DNA from: Microbacterium sp.
Lineage (GTDB): Bacteria > Actinomycetota > Actinomycetes > Actinomycetales > Microbacteriaceae
DNA: 64,000 nt
Direction: 5' to 3'
Assembly: GCA_017306415.1 (NCBI GenBank)
Contig: JAFKIL010000001.1
Location: 124,001 to 188,000, forward strand
Shown here piece after piece: positions 1-7,818 of the stretch. Position 1 is the first letter of the stretch. Each line of letters opens with the position of its first letter. A program made the position numbers and the translations under genes. The notes beneath the pieces are model-generated. The model saw only the letters and a program-made list of their open reading frames with translations, ran no database searches and had not been told where the DNA came from.

Positions 1-2
1 CG

Positions 3-350
3 GAATTCCAGTCGATGCTGCAGCCGGACTCGATTCTCGTCGTGCGGGGGCGTGTCTCCCGGCGCGATGACGGACTGAATCTGCACGCGCAGTCCGCGTC
101 GATCCCCGATCTGGGGACGGTCGACGCGACCGGACCGCTGTCCCTGGTCCTGCCGGAGCATCGGGCGACGCAACGGATCGTGACCGACCTCGCCGAGGTG
201 CTGGCCCGTCACCGCGGCGACACCGAGGTGACTCTGCGACTGCATCGCGGCTCCACGGCGAAGGTGTTCGAGATCCCTCATCCGGTCATGGTGACGGCCG
301 ATCTGTATGGCGAGCTGAAGAGCCTGCTGGGTCCCAACTGCCTCGGGTGA
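3..350 (+). CDS. dnaE: DNA polymerase III subunit alpha, C-terminal end (partial)
   Basis: The frame is open from the first bases and ends at 350, so only the last 115 codons of a long gene lie here. The residues match the OB-fold and C-terminal region of replicative DNA polymerase III alpha: an initial SILVVRGRVSRRDDG beta-strand block, then a tail with the TEVTLRLHRGSTAKVFEIP pattern. The polymerase and PHP domains lie outside the window. The family assignment rests on this tail alone and on its position before hisD and nrdR, a common order in Microbacteriaceae. An error-prone DnaE2 copy is possible but less likely. Confidence 0.85.
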   Translation, partial: EFQSMLQPDSILVVRGRVSRRDDGLNLHAQSASIPDLGTVDATGPLSLVLPEHRATQRIVTDLAEVLARHRGDTEVTLRLHRGSTAKVFEIPHPVMVTADLYGELKSLLGPNCLG

Positions 351-378
351 CGACCTGGGCGAGTCGTGGAGGCCGAGG

Positions 379-384
379 TAGGAT
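379..384 (+). promoter_or_regulatory. Probable -10 box (TAGGAT) of the 415 membrane-protein gene
   Basis: TAGGAT lies 30 nt before the GTG start at 415. A Shine-Dalgarno AGAAGGAGA at 402-410 indicates a short-leadered mRNA. Confidence 0.5.
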
Positions 385-414
385 CGGGGCGCGTACCCGG
401 CAGAAGGAGATCAC

Positions 415-1389
415 GTGACCGACGAGAATCTGAACGAGCCCGGCACCGACGGTGTCAAGTGGGCATCGCGCGAAGAGGGCCCGTGGTCCGCTGAAACGTC
501 CGGGGATGACGTCGGCGAGCCCGGCGCGGACGAGTCGAGGGCACGCACGTCCGGCGGCGGTCAGGACGACCTTCCTCCTCAGTACGGCATCGGGCCTTTC
601 ACGGTGCGGGAAGTCGCGATCGGCGGCGTGTGGCTCGTCGCTTTCGTGGTCTCGTTCTTCTCTCTGAGTCAGCTCGGGTTCGTGTCCGTCTGGACGCGCG
701 GCATCGACTGGATCCTGGCGATCGGCGTTCCGACCGCCGCGGTCTTCCTGCTGGCCCTGCGTCGCCTATCGCCCACGGGGATCCGCCGTGTGGGGTCGCT
801 GGGCATCGACCAGTTCGCCTCCGTCGCCTTCTCCGTCGCCGCGGTCGTCTGGCTCGAGCGCGTGTGGCTGCAGGTGTCGCTGGCGGCGTCCGGCGGGCTG
901 TGGGAGACGACGTGGGTGCTGTGGGTCGAGCTCGTGCTCATGCTCGCGGGCGTCGTCCTGACCGTGTTCGCGCCACTCATCCCCGTGCTCGAACAGGACT
1001 TCCAAGGCCGGCCCGATGCGGCGGCGCATCGCAGCTCGCGGCCGATCCGCGGCGTGGTACCGCGCCCCCGGCCCGAGCCGTCCGCTGCGGCTGCGGCCAG
1101 CCCCTTCGTGGGGAGCGACGAGACGAACGCCACCGCGCCGGTCGACGAGCCTGAATCGTGGGTCCCACCGGTCACGACGGATGAGCCCGCCCCGCAGCAG
1201 CACCAGGCGTTCTGGGCGCTGGCGCCGGAGGAGCGCGAGGTCCTCGACGAGAACGGTCTGCCGCTCTTCCGCATCGGGCCCGCGGCGTGGGCCCTCGTGA
1301 TCGAGGATCGAGGAGCGGTGTTCGTCATCCGCCACGAGGACGGACGGATCGGCTATCTGCACGACGTCTCGGACGTCACGCGCGGCTGA
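415..1389 (+). CDS. Hypothetical membrane protein with four predicted TM segments
   Basis: This 324-residue protein has an acidic, disordered N-terminus (about residues 1-55), then about four hydrophobic segments (roughly 62-82, 90-115, 125-150 and 158-185). A proline-rich cytosolic linker follows, and then a small conserved C-terminal part near AWALVIEDRGAVFVI. The GTG start at 415 is set by the AGAAGGAGA ribosome site. I do not recognise a named family. The gene lies between dnaE and hisD and is co-directional with both, which suggests a conserved lineage-specific membrane protein, but no function can be inferred. Confidence 0.8.
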   Translation: MTDENLNEPGTDGVKWASREEGPWSAETSGDDVGEPGADESRARTSGGGQDDLPPQYGIGPFTVREVAIGGVWLVAFVVSFFSLSQLGFVSVWTRGIDWILAIGVPTAAVFLLALRRLSPTGIRRVGSLGIDQFASVAFSVAAVVWLERVWLQVSLAASGGLWETTWVLWVELVLMLAGVVLTVFAPLIPVLEQDFQGRPDAAAHRSSRPIRGVVPRPRPEPSAAAAASPFVGSDETNATAPVDEPESWVPPVTTDEPAPQQHQAFWALAPEEREVLDENGLPLFRIGPAAWALVIEDRGAVFVIRHEDGRIGYLHDVSDVTRG

Positions 1390-1419
1390 GCGGCGACCAG
1401 GTCGGCGCTCACCGACCGG

Positions 1420-1425
1420 TAGCCT
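1420..1425 (+). promoter_or_regulatory. Leaderless -10 box (TAGCCT) of hisD
   Basis: TAGCCT ends 6 nt before the ATG at 1432, with no room for a ribosome site, so transcription probably starts at the ATG. Confidence 0.6.
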
Positions 1426-1431
1426 GGGGGG

Positions 1432-2757
1432 ATGCTGCGCACCATCGATCTCCGCGGACGCACGCTGACCACCGCCGAACTCCTCGCAGCCGTCCCGCGT
1501 GCGACGGACGCGCGCCGGACGGCGCTGACGGTGGCGGCGGAGATCGTCGCGGATGTGGCATCCCGAGGCGAGTCCGCGCTCCGCGAGCAGGCGGAGCGCT
1601 TCGACGGAGCGACCGGTCATGCGATCCGGGTGCCGGACGATCAGCTCGATGCCGCCGTCGCCACACTCGATCCGTCCGTGCGTGATGCTCTGGAGCAGGC
1701 GATCGACCGCGTTCGGGTGGCATCGCACGCCCAGGTGCCGTCCCCGACCACGACCGAGCTCTCCCCGGGGGCCCGCGTCACGCAGCGCTGGCAGCCGGTC
1801 GGCCGCGTCGGCGTCTACGTTCCCGGGGGCAAGGCCGTGTACCCCTCCAGCGTCGTCATGAACGTCGTCCCCGCGCAGGTCGCCGGTGTCCGTCAGGTCG
1901 CCCTCGCCTCACCGCCGCAGAGGGAGCACGGCGGACGGATCGATCCCGCGATCCTCGCGGCCGCGCGCCTGCTCGGGATCACCGAGGTGTACGCGATGGG
2001 CGGTGCCGGCGCGATCGGGGCGCTCGCGCACGGAGTGCCCGGAATCGGCCTCGAGCCGGTCGACGTCGTCACCGGGCCCGGGAACAACTACGTGGCGGCG
2101 GCGAAGCGCGTCGTCGCGGGGCTCGTCGGGACGGATGCGGAGGCCGGCGCGACGGAGATCCTCGTCGTCGCGGATGCGGCCGCCGACGCCGACCTCATCG
2201 CCGCCGACCTCGTGAGCCAGGCCGAACACGATGAGCAGGCGTCGGCCGTGCTCGTGACGGACAGCGAGCCGCTGGCCGCAGAGGTGCGCCGCCGGGTCGA
2301 GTCGCGATCGGCGGTGACGAAGAACGGCGCCCGAGCCCGCACGGCGCTCGCCGGACCGCAGTCCGCCGTCGTCCTCGTGGATGACCGGGCCGGCGCCGTG
2401 GCGTTCAGCAACGCCTATGCTCCCGAGCACCTCGAGCTGCACCTCGTCGACCCTCGGCCGGCAGAGTTCGTCAACGCCGGCGCGCTCTTCGTCGGTCGCT
2501 ACTCGCCGGTGAGCCTGGGCGACTACCTCGCGGGCAGCAATCACGTGCTCCCCACGGGGGGTCAGGCCCGGTATGCGGCGGGGCTTTCGGCGGCCACCTT
2601 CCTGCGTCCGCAGCAGGTCGTCGAATACGATCGGGATGCCCTCGCCGAGGTCGAGGACGCGATCGTGGTGCTCGCCGACGCCGAGGATCTGCCCGCGCAC
2701 GGGGAGGCCGTTCGGGCTCGATTCGGCGCGCGCCCCGGCCCGGCCGACGTGGCGTAG
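1432..2757 (+). CDS. hisD: Histidinol dehydrogenase
   Basis: HisD catalyses the last two steps of histidine synthesis, the NAD-dependent oxidation of L-histidinol to histidine, with a bound zinc. The 441-residue length is typical. Signature stretches include the PVGRVGVYVPGGKA nucleotide region, VTGPGNNYVAAAKR, the SQAEHDEQA zinc-site segment and the catalytic Glu-His in AYAPEHLELHL. The ATG at 1432 is set by a -10 box six bases upstream. The other his genes are not in the window. The nrdR -10 box overlaps the hisD stop codon, so nrdR can be transcribed separately. Confidence 0.97.
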   Translation: MLRTIDLRGRTLTTAELLAAVPRATDARRTALTVAAEIVADVASRGESALREQAERFDGATGHAIRVPDDQLDAAVATLDPSVRDALEQAIDRVRVASHAQVPSPTTTELSPGARVTQRWQPVGRVGVYVPGGKAVYPSSVVMNVVPAQVAGVRQVALASPPQREHGGRIDPAILAAARLLGITEVYAMGGAGAIGALAHGVPGIGLEPVDVVTGPGNNYVAAAKRVVAGLVGTDAEAGATEILVVADAAADADLIAADLVSQAEHDEQASAVLVTDSEPLAAEVRRRVESRSAVTKNGARARTALAGPQSAVVLVDDRAGAVAFSNAYAPEHLELHLVDPRPAEFVNAGALFVGRYSPVSLGDYLAGSNHVLPTGGQARYAAGLSAATFLRPQQVVEYDRDALAEVEDAIVVLADAEDLPAHGEAVRARFGARPGPADVA

Positions 2758-2760
2758 TCT
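2755..2760 (+). promoter_or_regulatory. Probable -10 box (TAGTCT) of nrdR
   Basis: TAGTCT overlaps the TAG stop of hisD and ends 9 nt before the nrdR ATG, consistent with a leaderless or nearly leaderless start. Confidence 0.5.
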
Positions 2761-2769
2761 TTCGGTGCC

Positions 2770-3240
2770 ATGCACTGCCCTTTCTGCCGCCATCCCGACT
2801 CACGCGTGATCGATTCCCGGACGAGCGACGACGGTCTGAGCATCCGCCGCCGCCGCCAGTGCCCGGAGTGCGGGGGTCGGTTCTCCACGATCGAGACGGC
2901 GAGCCTCAACGTCATCAAGCGGTCGGGGGTCATCGAGCCGTTCAGCCGCGAGAAGGTGATGTCCGGCGTCCGTAAGGCCTGTCAGGGGCGACCGGTCACG
3001 GAAGGCGACCTCGCCATGCTCGCGCAGAGCGTGGAGGAGTCGGTGCGCCAGACGGGATCGTCGCAGGTGGACACGAATGAGATCGGTCTGGCCATCCTCG
3101 GCCCGCTTCGCGAGCTCGACGAGGTTGCCTACCTGCGTTTCGCGAGCGTCTACCAGGCCTTCGACTCGCTCGAGGACTTCGAGTCGTCCATCGCGCAGCT
3201 GCGCGAGGACCACCCGCGTGAGGAGCGCGCGCAGGACTGA
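2770..3240 (+). CDS. nrdR: Transcriptional repressor NrdR
   Basis: NrdR senses ATP/dATP and represses ribonucleotide reductase genes by binding NrdR boxes. The 156-residue protein has the N-terminal zinc ribbon (Cys3, Cys6, Cys31, Cys34, with the [13 protein letters not shown] block) followed by an ATP-cone domain over about residues 46-136 beginning [16 protein letters not shown]. Length and architecture are exactly those of the family. No nrd gene is in the window, so its targets lie elsewhere. Confidence 0.97.
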   Translation: MHCPFCRHPDSRVIDSRTSDDGLSIRRRRQCPECGGRFSTIETASLNVIKRSGVIEPFSREKVMSGVRKACQGRPVTEGDLAMLAQSVEESVRQTGSSQVDTNEIGLAILGPLRELDEVAYLRFASVYQAFDSLEDFESSIAQLREDHPREERAQD

Positions 3241-3268
3241 CGCGTTCGTCGTCGGGCTCGCCGATGGA

Positions 3269-3274
3269 TACGCT
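3269..3274 (+). promoter_or_regulatory. Leaderless -10 box (TACGCT) of pyrD
   Basis: TACGCT ends 7 nt before ATG 3282. It lies downstream of the alternative in-frame ATG at 3264 and so decides the start. Confidence 0.6.
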
Positions 3275-3281
3275 GGTCGGG

Positions 3282-4307
3282 ATGTATCCCCTCCTGTTCC
3301 GGACCGTCCTCACCCGCATGGACCCGGAGTCGGCGCACCATGCCGCCATGGTGGTCATCCGGCTGGCCGGAATTCCCCCGTTCTCCTGGGCGGCGCGAGC
3401 GCTGACGCGGCCGGCGCCGGCTCTCGCGACCGAGGTCATGGGGCTGGCGTTCGAGTCCCCGTTCGGCGTCTCGGCGGGGTTCGACAAGGACGCGGTTGCC
3501 GTCCGCGGACTCTCGGCCCTCGGCTTCGGCCATGTCGAGGTGGGCACCGTGACGGCGATCCCGCAGGCGGGCAATCCGCGTCCGCGGCTGTTCCGGCTCG
3601 TCCCCGATCGAGCCGTCGTGAACCGGATGGGATTCAACAACCACGGTGCGGATGCCGCGGCGCGGCGCCTCCGAGTGCTCCGTCGCCGTGCGCGCCGCGT
3701 GGTGATCGGCGTGAACATCGGGAAGAGCCGTGTGGTGGACGTCGCCGATGCCACCGCGGACTACGTGCGCAGCGCCACGCTGCTCGCGCCGCTCGCCGAC
3801 TATCTCGTCGTGAACGTCTCATCGCCGAACACTCCGGGCCTGAGAGGGCTGCAGGCAGTCGAGACGCTCCGGCCGCTCCTGGAGGCGGTTCGCCTCGCCG
3901 CCGGCAGCACTCCTCTGCTCGTGAAGATCGCTCCCGACCTGCCGGATGACGAGATCACTGCGATCGCCGGGTTGGCTGTCGACGTCGGACTCGACGGCCT
4001 GATCGCGACGAACACCACCATTACGCGTGCGGGGCTCGTCACAGACGAGCAGATCGTGGCAGCGGCAGGGGAGGGGGGTCTGTCCGGGGCCCCGCTGAAG
4101 GCCCGTGCTCTGGAGGTCCTGTCGATCGTCCGGTCCGTCGTCCCGCGTCAGTTCGCCGTCGTCTCCGCGGGCGGCGTGGAGACGGCCGCTGATGTCCGCG
4201 AGCGTCTCGCTGCCGGAGCCGACCTCGTCCAGGGCTACACGGCGTTCCTGTATCGCGGTCCGCTGTGGGCGCGTCAGATCAATCGAGGGCTCGCGCGCGA
4301 CGCGTGA
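3282..4307 (+). CDS. pyrD: Dihydroorotate dehydrogenase (quinone), class 2
   Basis: This membrane-associated flavoenzyme oxidises dihydroorotate to orotate in pyrimidine synthesis and passes electrons to menaquinone. The N-terminal amphipathic helix region (YPLLFRTVLTRMDPESAHH) and the catalytic serine loop in VVNVSSPNTPGL identify class 2. FMN-binding stretches VSAGGVETAADV and VQGYTAFLYRGP follow. I start at ATG 3282 (341 residues) because the TACGCT -10 box is at 3269-3274, which would leave the ATG at 3264 outside the message. The gene ends convergently with the 4326-4886 gene. Confidence 0.95.
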   Translation: MYPLLFRTVLTRMDPESAHHAAMVVIRLAGIPPFSWAARALTRPAPALATEVMGLAFESPFGVSAGFDKDAVAVRGLSALGFGHVEVGTVTAIPQAGNPRPRLFRLVPDRAVVNRMGFNNHGADAAARRLRVLRRRARRVVIGVNIGKSRVVDVADATADYVRSATLLAPLADYLVVNVSSPNTPGLRGLQAVETLRPLLEAVRLAAGSTPLLVKIAPDLPDDEITAIAGLAVDVGLDGLIATNTTITRAGLVTDEQIVAAAGEGGLSGAPLKARALEVLSIVRSVVPRQFAVVSAGGVETAADVRERLAAGADLVQGYTAFLYRGPLWARQINRGLARDA

Positions 4308-4314
4308 CCATCGG

Positions 4315-4338
4315 GCGACCCGTTCTCAGGCGGGTCGC
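4315..4338. terminator. Hairpin between convergent pyrD and 4326-4886 genes
   Basis: GCGACCCG (4315-4322) pairs perfectly with CGGGTCGC (4331-4338) across an 8-nt loop, starting 8 nt after the pyrD stop and overlapping the stop of the opposite gene. There is no clear T-run, so this is a likely but unproven bidirectional terminator. Confidence 0.5.
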
Positions 4339-4886
4339 TGGCCGCGCCTGACCTGCGGCTTGGGCAGCCGCATCCACCGCATCTGGATGGTCCGCATCGC
4401 GCCGTACCAGCCGAGCCCCTTCTCCCTGCGGTCGCCGAACTTCCGGCTGGCCGCGCGCTTGACGAGGATCGAGGTGATCACCATGTCGATGATCACGAGG
4501 ATGATGAACCCCCACAGCACGATGAACGCGTAGAAGGCCGCGGCCGGGATCTGGATGAACGTGGCGACGATCACGAGGACCATGAGCGGCATCACGAACT
4601 CGCCGATGTGCCAGCCGCCGTCGATGTAGTCGCGAACGAACCGTCGCTGCGGTCCGCGATCACGGGCGGGGAGGAACTTGTCGTCTCCGGCCGCCATTCC
4701 GACCCGCGCGCGCTCGCGTTGAGCGGCGACCTCCGCCTTCTGGCGCGCCCTGGCCTCCTTCGTGTCCGCGACGAGGGGACGCTTGCGCGCAGCCTCCTGC
4801 TCGGCTCGCGAGGGGGTCGCGCGCCCCTTGCCGGTGGCCGGGGTCTCGGCGTCCTTCGGTGCGGGCGCGGCGGGGGTCTTGGGCAC
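4326..4886 (-). CDS. DUF3043-like membrane protein
   Basis: This is a 186-residue protein. A basic, Ala-rich N-terminal half (KTPAAPAPKDAET, then RKRPLVADTKEARARQKAE) precedes the conserved DRGPQRRFVRDYIDGGWHIGEF motif region and two hydrophobic segments, MPLMVLVIVATFIQIP and AAFYAFIVLWGFIILVII. This layout matches the actinobacterial DUF3043 family, of unknown function. I take the GTG at 4886, because farther upstream the frame runs into the divergent dipeptidase gene. The two genes share a 46-bp divergent promoter region. Confidence 0.8.
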   Translation of the reverse strand: MPKTPAAPAPKDAETPATGKGRATPSRAEQEAARKRPLVADTKEARARQKAEVAAQRERARVGMAAGDDKFLPARDRGPQRRFVRDYIDGGWHIGEFVMPLMVLVIVATFIQIPAAAFYAFIVLWGFIILVIIDMVITSILVKRAASRKFGDRREKGLGWYGAMRTIQMRWMRLPKPQVRRGQRPA

Positions 4887-4919
4887 GGAACGTCCTCGGA
4901 TCTCGATAGCGGGTGCCCT

Positions 4920-4925
4920 TAAGAT
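4920..4925 (+). promoter_or_regulatory. Leaderless -10 box (TAAGAT) of the M20 dipeptidase
   Basis: TAAGAT ends 7 nt before ATG 4933 in the short divergent region, fixing the start of the downstream gene. Confidence 0.55.
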
Positions 4926-4932
4926 TACCCGC

Positions 4933-6327
4933 ATGACCTCTGAGCTGTCCCGCCGAGACGCGGTCCGCGAAGCCGCTGCCTCGATCATCCCCGCCGCCCT
5001 CGCCGATCTGGGCGCCCTCGTGCGCATCCCCTCGATCGCCTTCCCCGGCTTCGATCGCGCGAATGTCCAGCGCAGCGCGGAGGCGGTGAGGGCTCTCGCC
5101 GAGGGGACAGGGGTCTTCGAGAGCGTCGTCATCGCGGATGCGGCGATCCCCGGCAGCGAAGAGCGGGGCATGCCGGCCGTGCTCGCAACGCGGGCAGCGC
5201 GGAACGGACGCCCGACGATCCTCCTCTATGCGCATCACGACGTGCAGCCGGTCGGCGATGAGACACTGTGGGAGTCTCCGCCCTTCGAGCCGACCGTGCG
5301 CGACGGGCGACTCTACGGACGCGGCGCTGCAGACGACAAGGCCGGCGTCATGGCCCACATCGGCGCGTTGCGGGCTCTCACCGATGTGCTCGGCACCGAC
5401 TTCGAGCTGGGCGTCGCCCTCTTCATCGAGGGCGAGGAGGAAGCCGGGTCGCGTTCCTTCGCGCAGTTCCTGTCGGACCACGCGGACGCCCTGCGGGCCG
5501 ATGTGATCGTGGTCGCAGACTCCGGCAACTGGGATGCGGTCACCCCCGCCCTCACGGTGTCGCTGCGCGGGAACGCGCGGTTCACGATGACGGTGCGTAC
5601 CCTCGAGCATGCCTCTCACTCGGGCATGTTCGGCGGCGCGGTCCCCGACGCCATGACGGCGGCGGTGAAGCTGCTGTCCACGCTCTGGGACGACGACGGC
5701 GAGGTCGCCGTGGTCGGGCTCGCTGTACGGGACGCCGAGACGCCGGAGTACTCCGAGGCGACCCTGCGCGACGAGGCCGGGCTGCCGGACGCGGTGCGGC
5801 CAATCGGTCGCGGCACGATCCTCGGCCGCATCTGGAACAAGCCGTCCATCACGATCACGGGGATCGACGCGCCGAGCGTGGTGAACGCCTCGAACACCCT
5901 CAGCCCGGAGGTGACCGTCGTCGTCAGCGCGCGCATCGCACCCGGCCAGACGGCGCGAGAGGCATACGAGGCGATCGAGGCGCACCTGCGTGCGCATGTG
6001 CCGTTCGGCGCCGAGCTCGCGTTCCGTGACGTCGACTGCGGCGACGGGTTCCTCGTGGACACCAGCGGATGGGCCGTCGAGTCCGCCCGCGCCGCTCTGC
6101 GCGAAGGGTACGGCGTCGAGCCGGTGGATCTCGGTGTCGGCGGATCCATTCCGTTCATCGCGGATCTCGTCCGGGAGTTCCCTGCCGCGCAGATCCTCGT
6201 CACAGGCGTCGAGGATCCGCATGCCCGTGCCCACAGCCCGAACGAGTCCCTGCATCTGGACACCTTCCGGCACGCCCTGATCGCGGAGGCGCTCCTCCTG
6301 GAAGGACTCGACGCGCGCGAGGCGTGA
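4933..6327 (+). CDS. M20 family dipeptidase (zinc metallopeptidase)
   Basis: The 464-residue protein belongs to the M20 metallopeptidases, probably a cytosolic dipeptidase. Metal-site motifs are in order: LLYAHHDVQP, then GRGAADDKAG with the bridging aspartate, then EGEEEAGSRSF with the general base glutamate, and late GVGGSIPF and a histidine in DPHARAHSPNESL. The central dimerisation lid domain is present. Substrate specificity cannot be read from sequence. ATG 4933 follows a TAAGAT box by 7 nt. Confidence 0.92.
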   Translation: MTSELSRRDAVREAAASIIPAALADLGALVRIPSIAFPGFDRANVQRSAEAVRALAEGTGVFESVVIADAAIPGSEERGMPAVLATRAARNGRPTILLYAHHDVQPVGDETLWESPPFEPTVRDGRLYGRGAADDKAGVMAHIGALRALTDVLGTDFELGVALFIEGEEEAGSRSFAQFLSDHADALRADVIVVADSGNWDAVTPALTVSLRGNARFTMTVRTLEHASHSGMFGGAVPDAMTAAVKLLSTLWDDDGEVAVVGLAVRDAETPEYSEATLRDEAGLPDAVRPIGRGTILGRIWNKPSITITGIDAPSVVNASNTLSPEVTVVVSARIAPGQTAREAYEAIEAHLRAHVPFGAELAFRDVDCGDGFLVDTSGWAVESARAALREGYGVEPVDLGVGGSIPFIADLVREFPAAQILVTGVEDPHARAHSPNESLHLDTFRHALIAEALLLEGLDAREA

Positions 6328-6352
6328 GCGCCACCCGGGCGGAGAGCGGGCG

Positions 6353-6358
6353 TAGAAT
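6353..6358 (+). promoter_or_regulatory. Probable -10 box (TAGAAT) of erpA
   Basis: TAGAAT sits 39 nt before the erpA ATG, and a GAGGAGAG ribosome site lies close to the start, giving a short leader. Confidence 0.5.
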
Positions 6359-6397
6359 CGTGACGTCCGGCTGACGACGGAGACCACGAGGAGAGCC

Positions 6398-6763
6398 ATG
6401 ACCGACATCGCACTGTCGACCGACCAGACCGTTCGCGAGCACGGTGTGCTGCTCACCGACGCGGCTGCGTCGAAGGTGAAGAGCCTCCTCGACCAGGAGG
6501 GTCGCGACGACCTGCGCCTTCGTGTCGCGGTCCAGCCGGGTGGCTGCTCGGGTCTGATCTACCAGCTGTACTTCGACGAGCGCTACCTCGACGGCGACAA
6601 GGCCGTCGACTTCGACGGTGTCGAGGTGATCGTCGACGACATGAGCGTCCCGTACCTCGACGGCGCGACCATCGACTTCAAGGACACGATCTCGGAGCAG
6701 GGCTTCACGATCGACAACCCGAACGCCGCGGGAAGCTGCGCGTGCGGAGACAGCTTCCACTGA
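6398..6763 (+). CDS. erpA: Iron-sulfur cluster insertion protein, A-type carrier (HesB/IscA/ErpA)
   Basis: This 121-residue A-type carrier accepts Fe-S clusters and delivers them to apoproteins. It carries the three conserved cysteines, one in PGGCSGLIY and the C-terminal pair in GSCACGDSFH (Cys114, Cys116). The full HesB-like domain occupies residues 15-118. It lies just before the cytochrome oxidase genes. The Rieske protein and SufB are also in the window, so there are plausible clients, but no direct link is shown. ErpA rather than IscA is the usual label in actinobacteria. Confidence 0.92.
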   Translation: MTDIALSTDQTVREHGVLLTDAAASKVKSLLDQEGRDDLRLRVAVQPGGCSGLIYQLYFDERYLDGDKAVDFDGVEVIVDDMSVPYLDGATIDFKDTISEQGFTIDNPNAAGSCACGDSFH

Positions 6764-6771
6764 TCGATCCC

Positions 6772-6876
6772 GCTCCCACCGGTCGCGACCGGATGTTCGG
6801 CGTGCCTGGAAACGGGCGGCAGGACGTCGCCGCGAACCCCGGCCCGCTGAGTGGATGGCCAGAATCCGGTGGGAGC
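6772..6876. other. Long nested inverted-repeat structure between erpA and ctaC
   Basis: GCTCCCACCGG at 6772-6782 is the exact reverse complement of 6866-6876. Inside it lie the perfect palindrome CCGGTCGCGACCGG (6779-6792) and a hairpin pairing CGGCG (6798-6802) with CGCCG (6828-6832), and within that CCTG (6805-6808) with CAGG (6820-6823). It begins 9 nt after erpA and ends just before the ctaC -10 box. It may be a complex terminator or a regulatory RNA. Confidence 0.5.
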
Positions 6877-6882
6877 TTGCCC

Positions 6883-6888
6883 TAGACT
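6883..6888 (+). promoter_or_regulatory. Probable -10 box (TAGACT) of the ctaCDF operon
   Basis: TAGACT lies 35 nt before the ctaC GTG, followed by CGAAAGGTG as a ribosome site. Confidence 0.5.
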
Positions 6889-6923
6889 GGCCATGTCAGT
6901 TTTCGTTCCCCGAAAGGTGCACC

Positions 6924-7817
6924 GTGCCCTCGAAACGACGCCTCCGCTGGGCCGTTCTCCCGGTCGGGATCGCCACGGCCGTCGCGCTGGCGGGGTGTTC
7001 CCCGACGCAGCTGCACGGCTTCCTGCCCGGCTTCACAGAAGACGGACAGGCCGCGACGAACCACACCGACATGGTGGCGGGTCTCTGGGTCAACTCGTGG
7101 ATCGTGCTCCTCATCGTCGGCGTCGTGACGTGGGGGCTGATGCTGTGGGCGATGATCGTCTACCGTCGCCGCAAGGGCCAGGTCGGTCTTCCCGTCCAGC
7201 TGCGCTACAACATGCCGATCGAGATCTTCTACACGATCGTGCCGCTGATCCTCGTGATCGGCTTCTTCGCCTTCACCGCGCGGGATCAGAACGTCCTCGA
7301 GACGCAGAACGAGCACCCGGACGTGTCGATCGTCGCCATCGGCAAGCAGTGGGCGTGGGACTTCCAGTACAACGGCACGCAGGCCGACCACTCGGACGCG
7401 GTGTGGTCGATGGGTGTGCAGGCCGAGCCGGACAAGAACGGGAACGTCGACCAGTCGAAGCTTCCGACCCTCTACCTGCCCGTCGATGAGAGCGTCCGGA
7501 TCGATCTGGAGTCGCGCGATGTCGCGCACTCGTTCTGGATCATCGACTTCCTGTACAAGAAGGATCTCTACATCGGCAAGACCAACTCCTGGTCCTTCAC
7601 GCCGACCCGCGAGGGCACCTACCAGGGCAAGTGCGCCGAGCTCTGCGGCGAGTACCACTCGGCGATGCTCTTCGTCGTGAAGGTCGTCAGCAAGGACGAG
7701 TACCAGCAGCACCTGCAGGAGTTGCGCGACGAAGGCAACACGGGGGACATCACGGAGGCGTACGACCGCCTCGGCAACTCGCCCGGCACCGGTGCACAGA
7801 ACGAGGGAGACCACTGA
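6924..7817 (+). CDS. ctaC: Cytochrome c oxidase subunit II
   Basis: This subunit holds the CuA centre of the aa3 oxidase and receives electrons from the cytochrome bc1 complex. It is a predicted lipoprotein: a basic start, a hydrophobic stretch and the lipobox LAGC with Cys25. Two membrane helices follow (about residues 47-70 and 90-112). CuA ligands are visible in DVAHSFWI and in [14 protein letters not shown] (two Cys, Glu, His, Met). The GTG at 6924 is chosen for its CGAAAGGTG ribosome site; the upstream in-frame ATG at 6855 precedes the promoter. ctaD starts 1 nt after the stop. Confidence 0.95.
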   Translation: MPSKRRLRWAVLPVGIATAVALAGCSPTQLHGFLPGFTEDGQAATNHTDMVAGLWVNSWIVLLIVGVVTWGLMLWAMIVYRRRKGQVGLPVQLRYNMPIEIFYTIVPLILVIGFFAFTARDQNVLETQNEHPDVSIVAIGKQWAWDFQYNGTQADHSDAVWSMGVQAEPDKNGNVDQSKLPTLYLPVDESVRIDLESRDVAHSFWIIDFLYKKDLYIGKTNSWSFTPTREGTYQGKCAELCGEYHSAMLFVVKVVSKDEYQQHLQELRDEGNTGDITEAYDRLGNSPGTGAQNEGDH

Positions 7818-7818
7818 G

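Noticed and set aside
3264-3281. Alternative pyrD start at ATG 3264
   Set aside because: The TACGCT -10 box at 3269-3274 lies downstream of it, and the class 2 N-terminus aligns with the ATG at 3282.
4762-4932. Extension of the M20 dipeptidase to an ATG at 4762
   Set aside because: The added residues are low-complexity, lie within the divergent membrane-protein gene, and precede the TAAGAT box at 4920.
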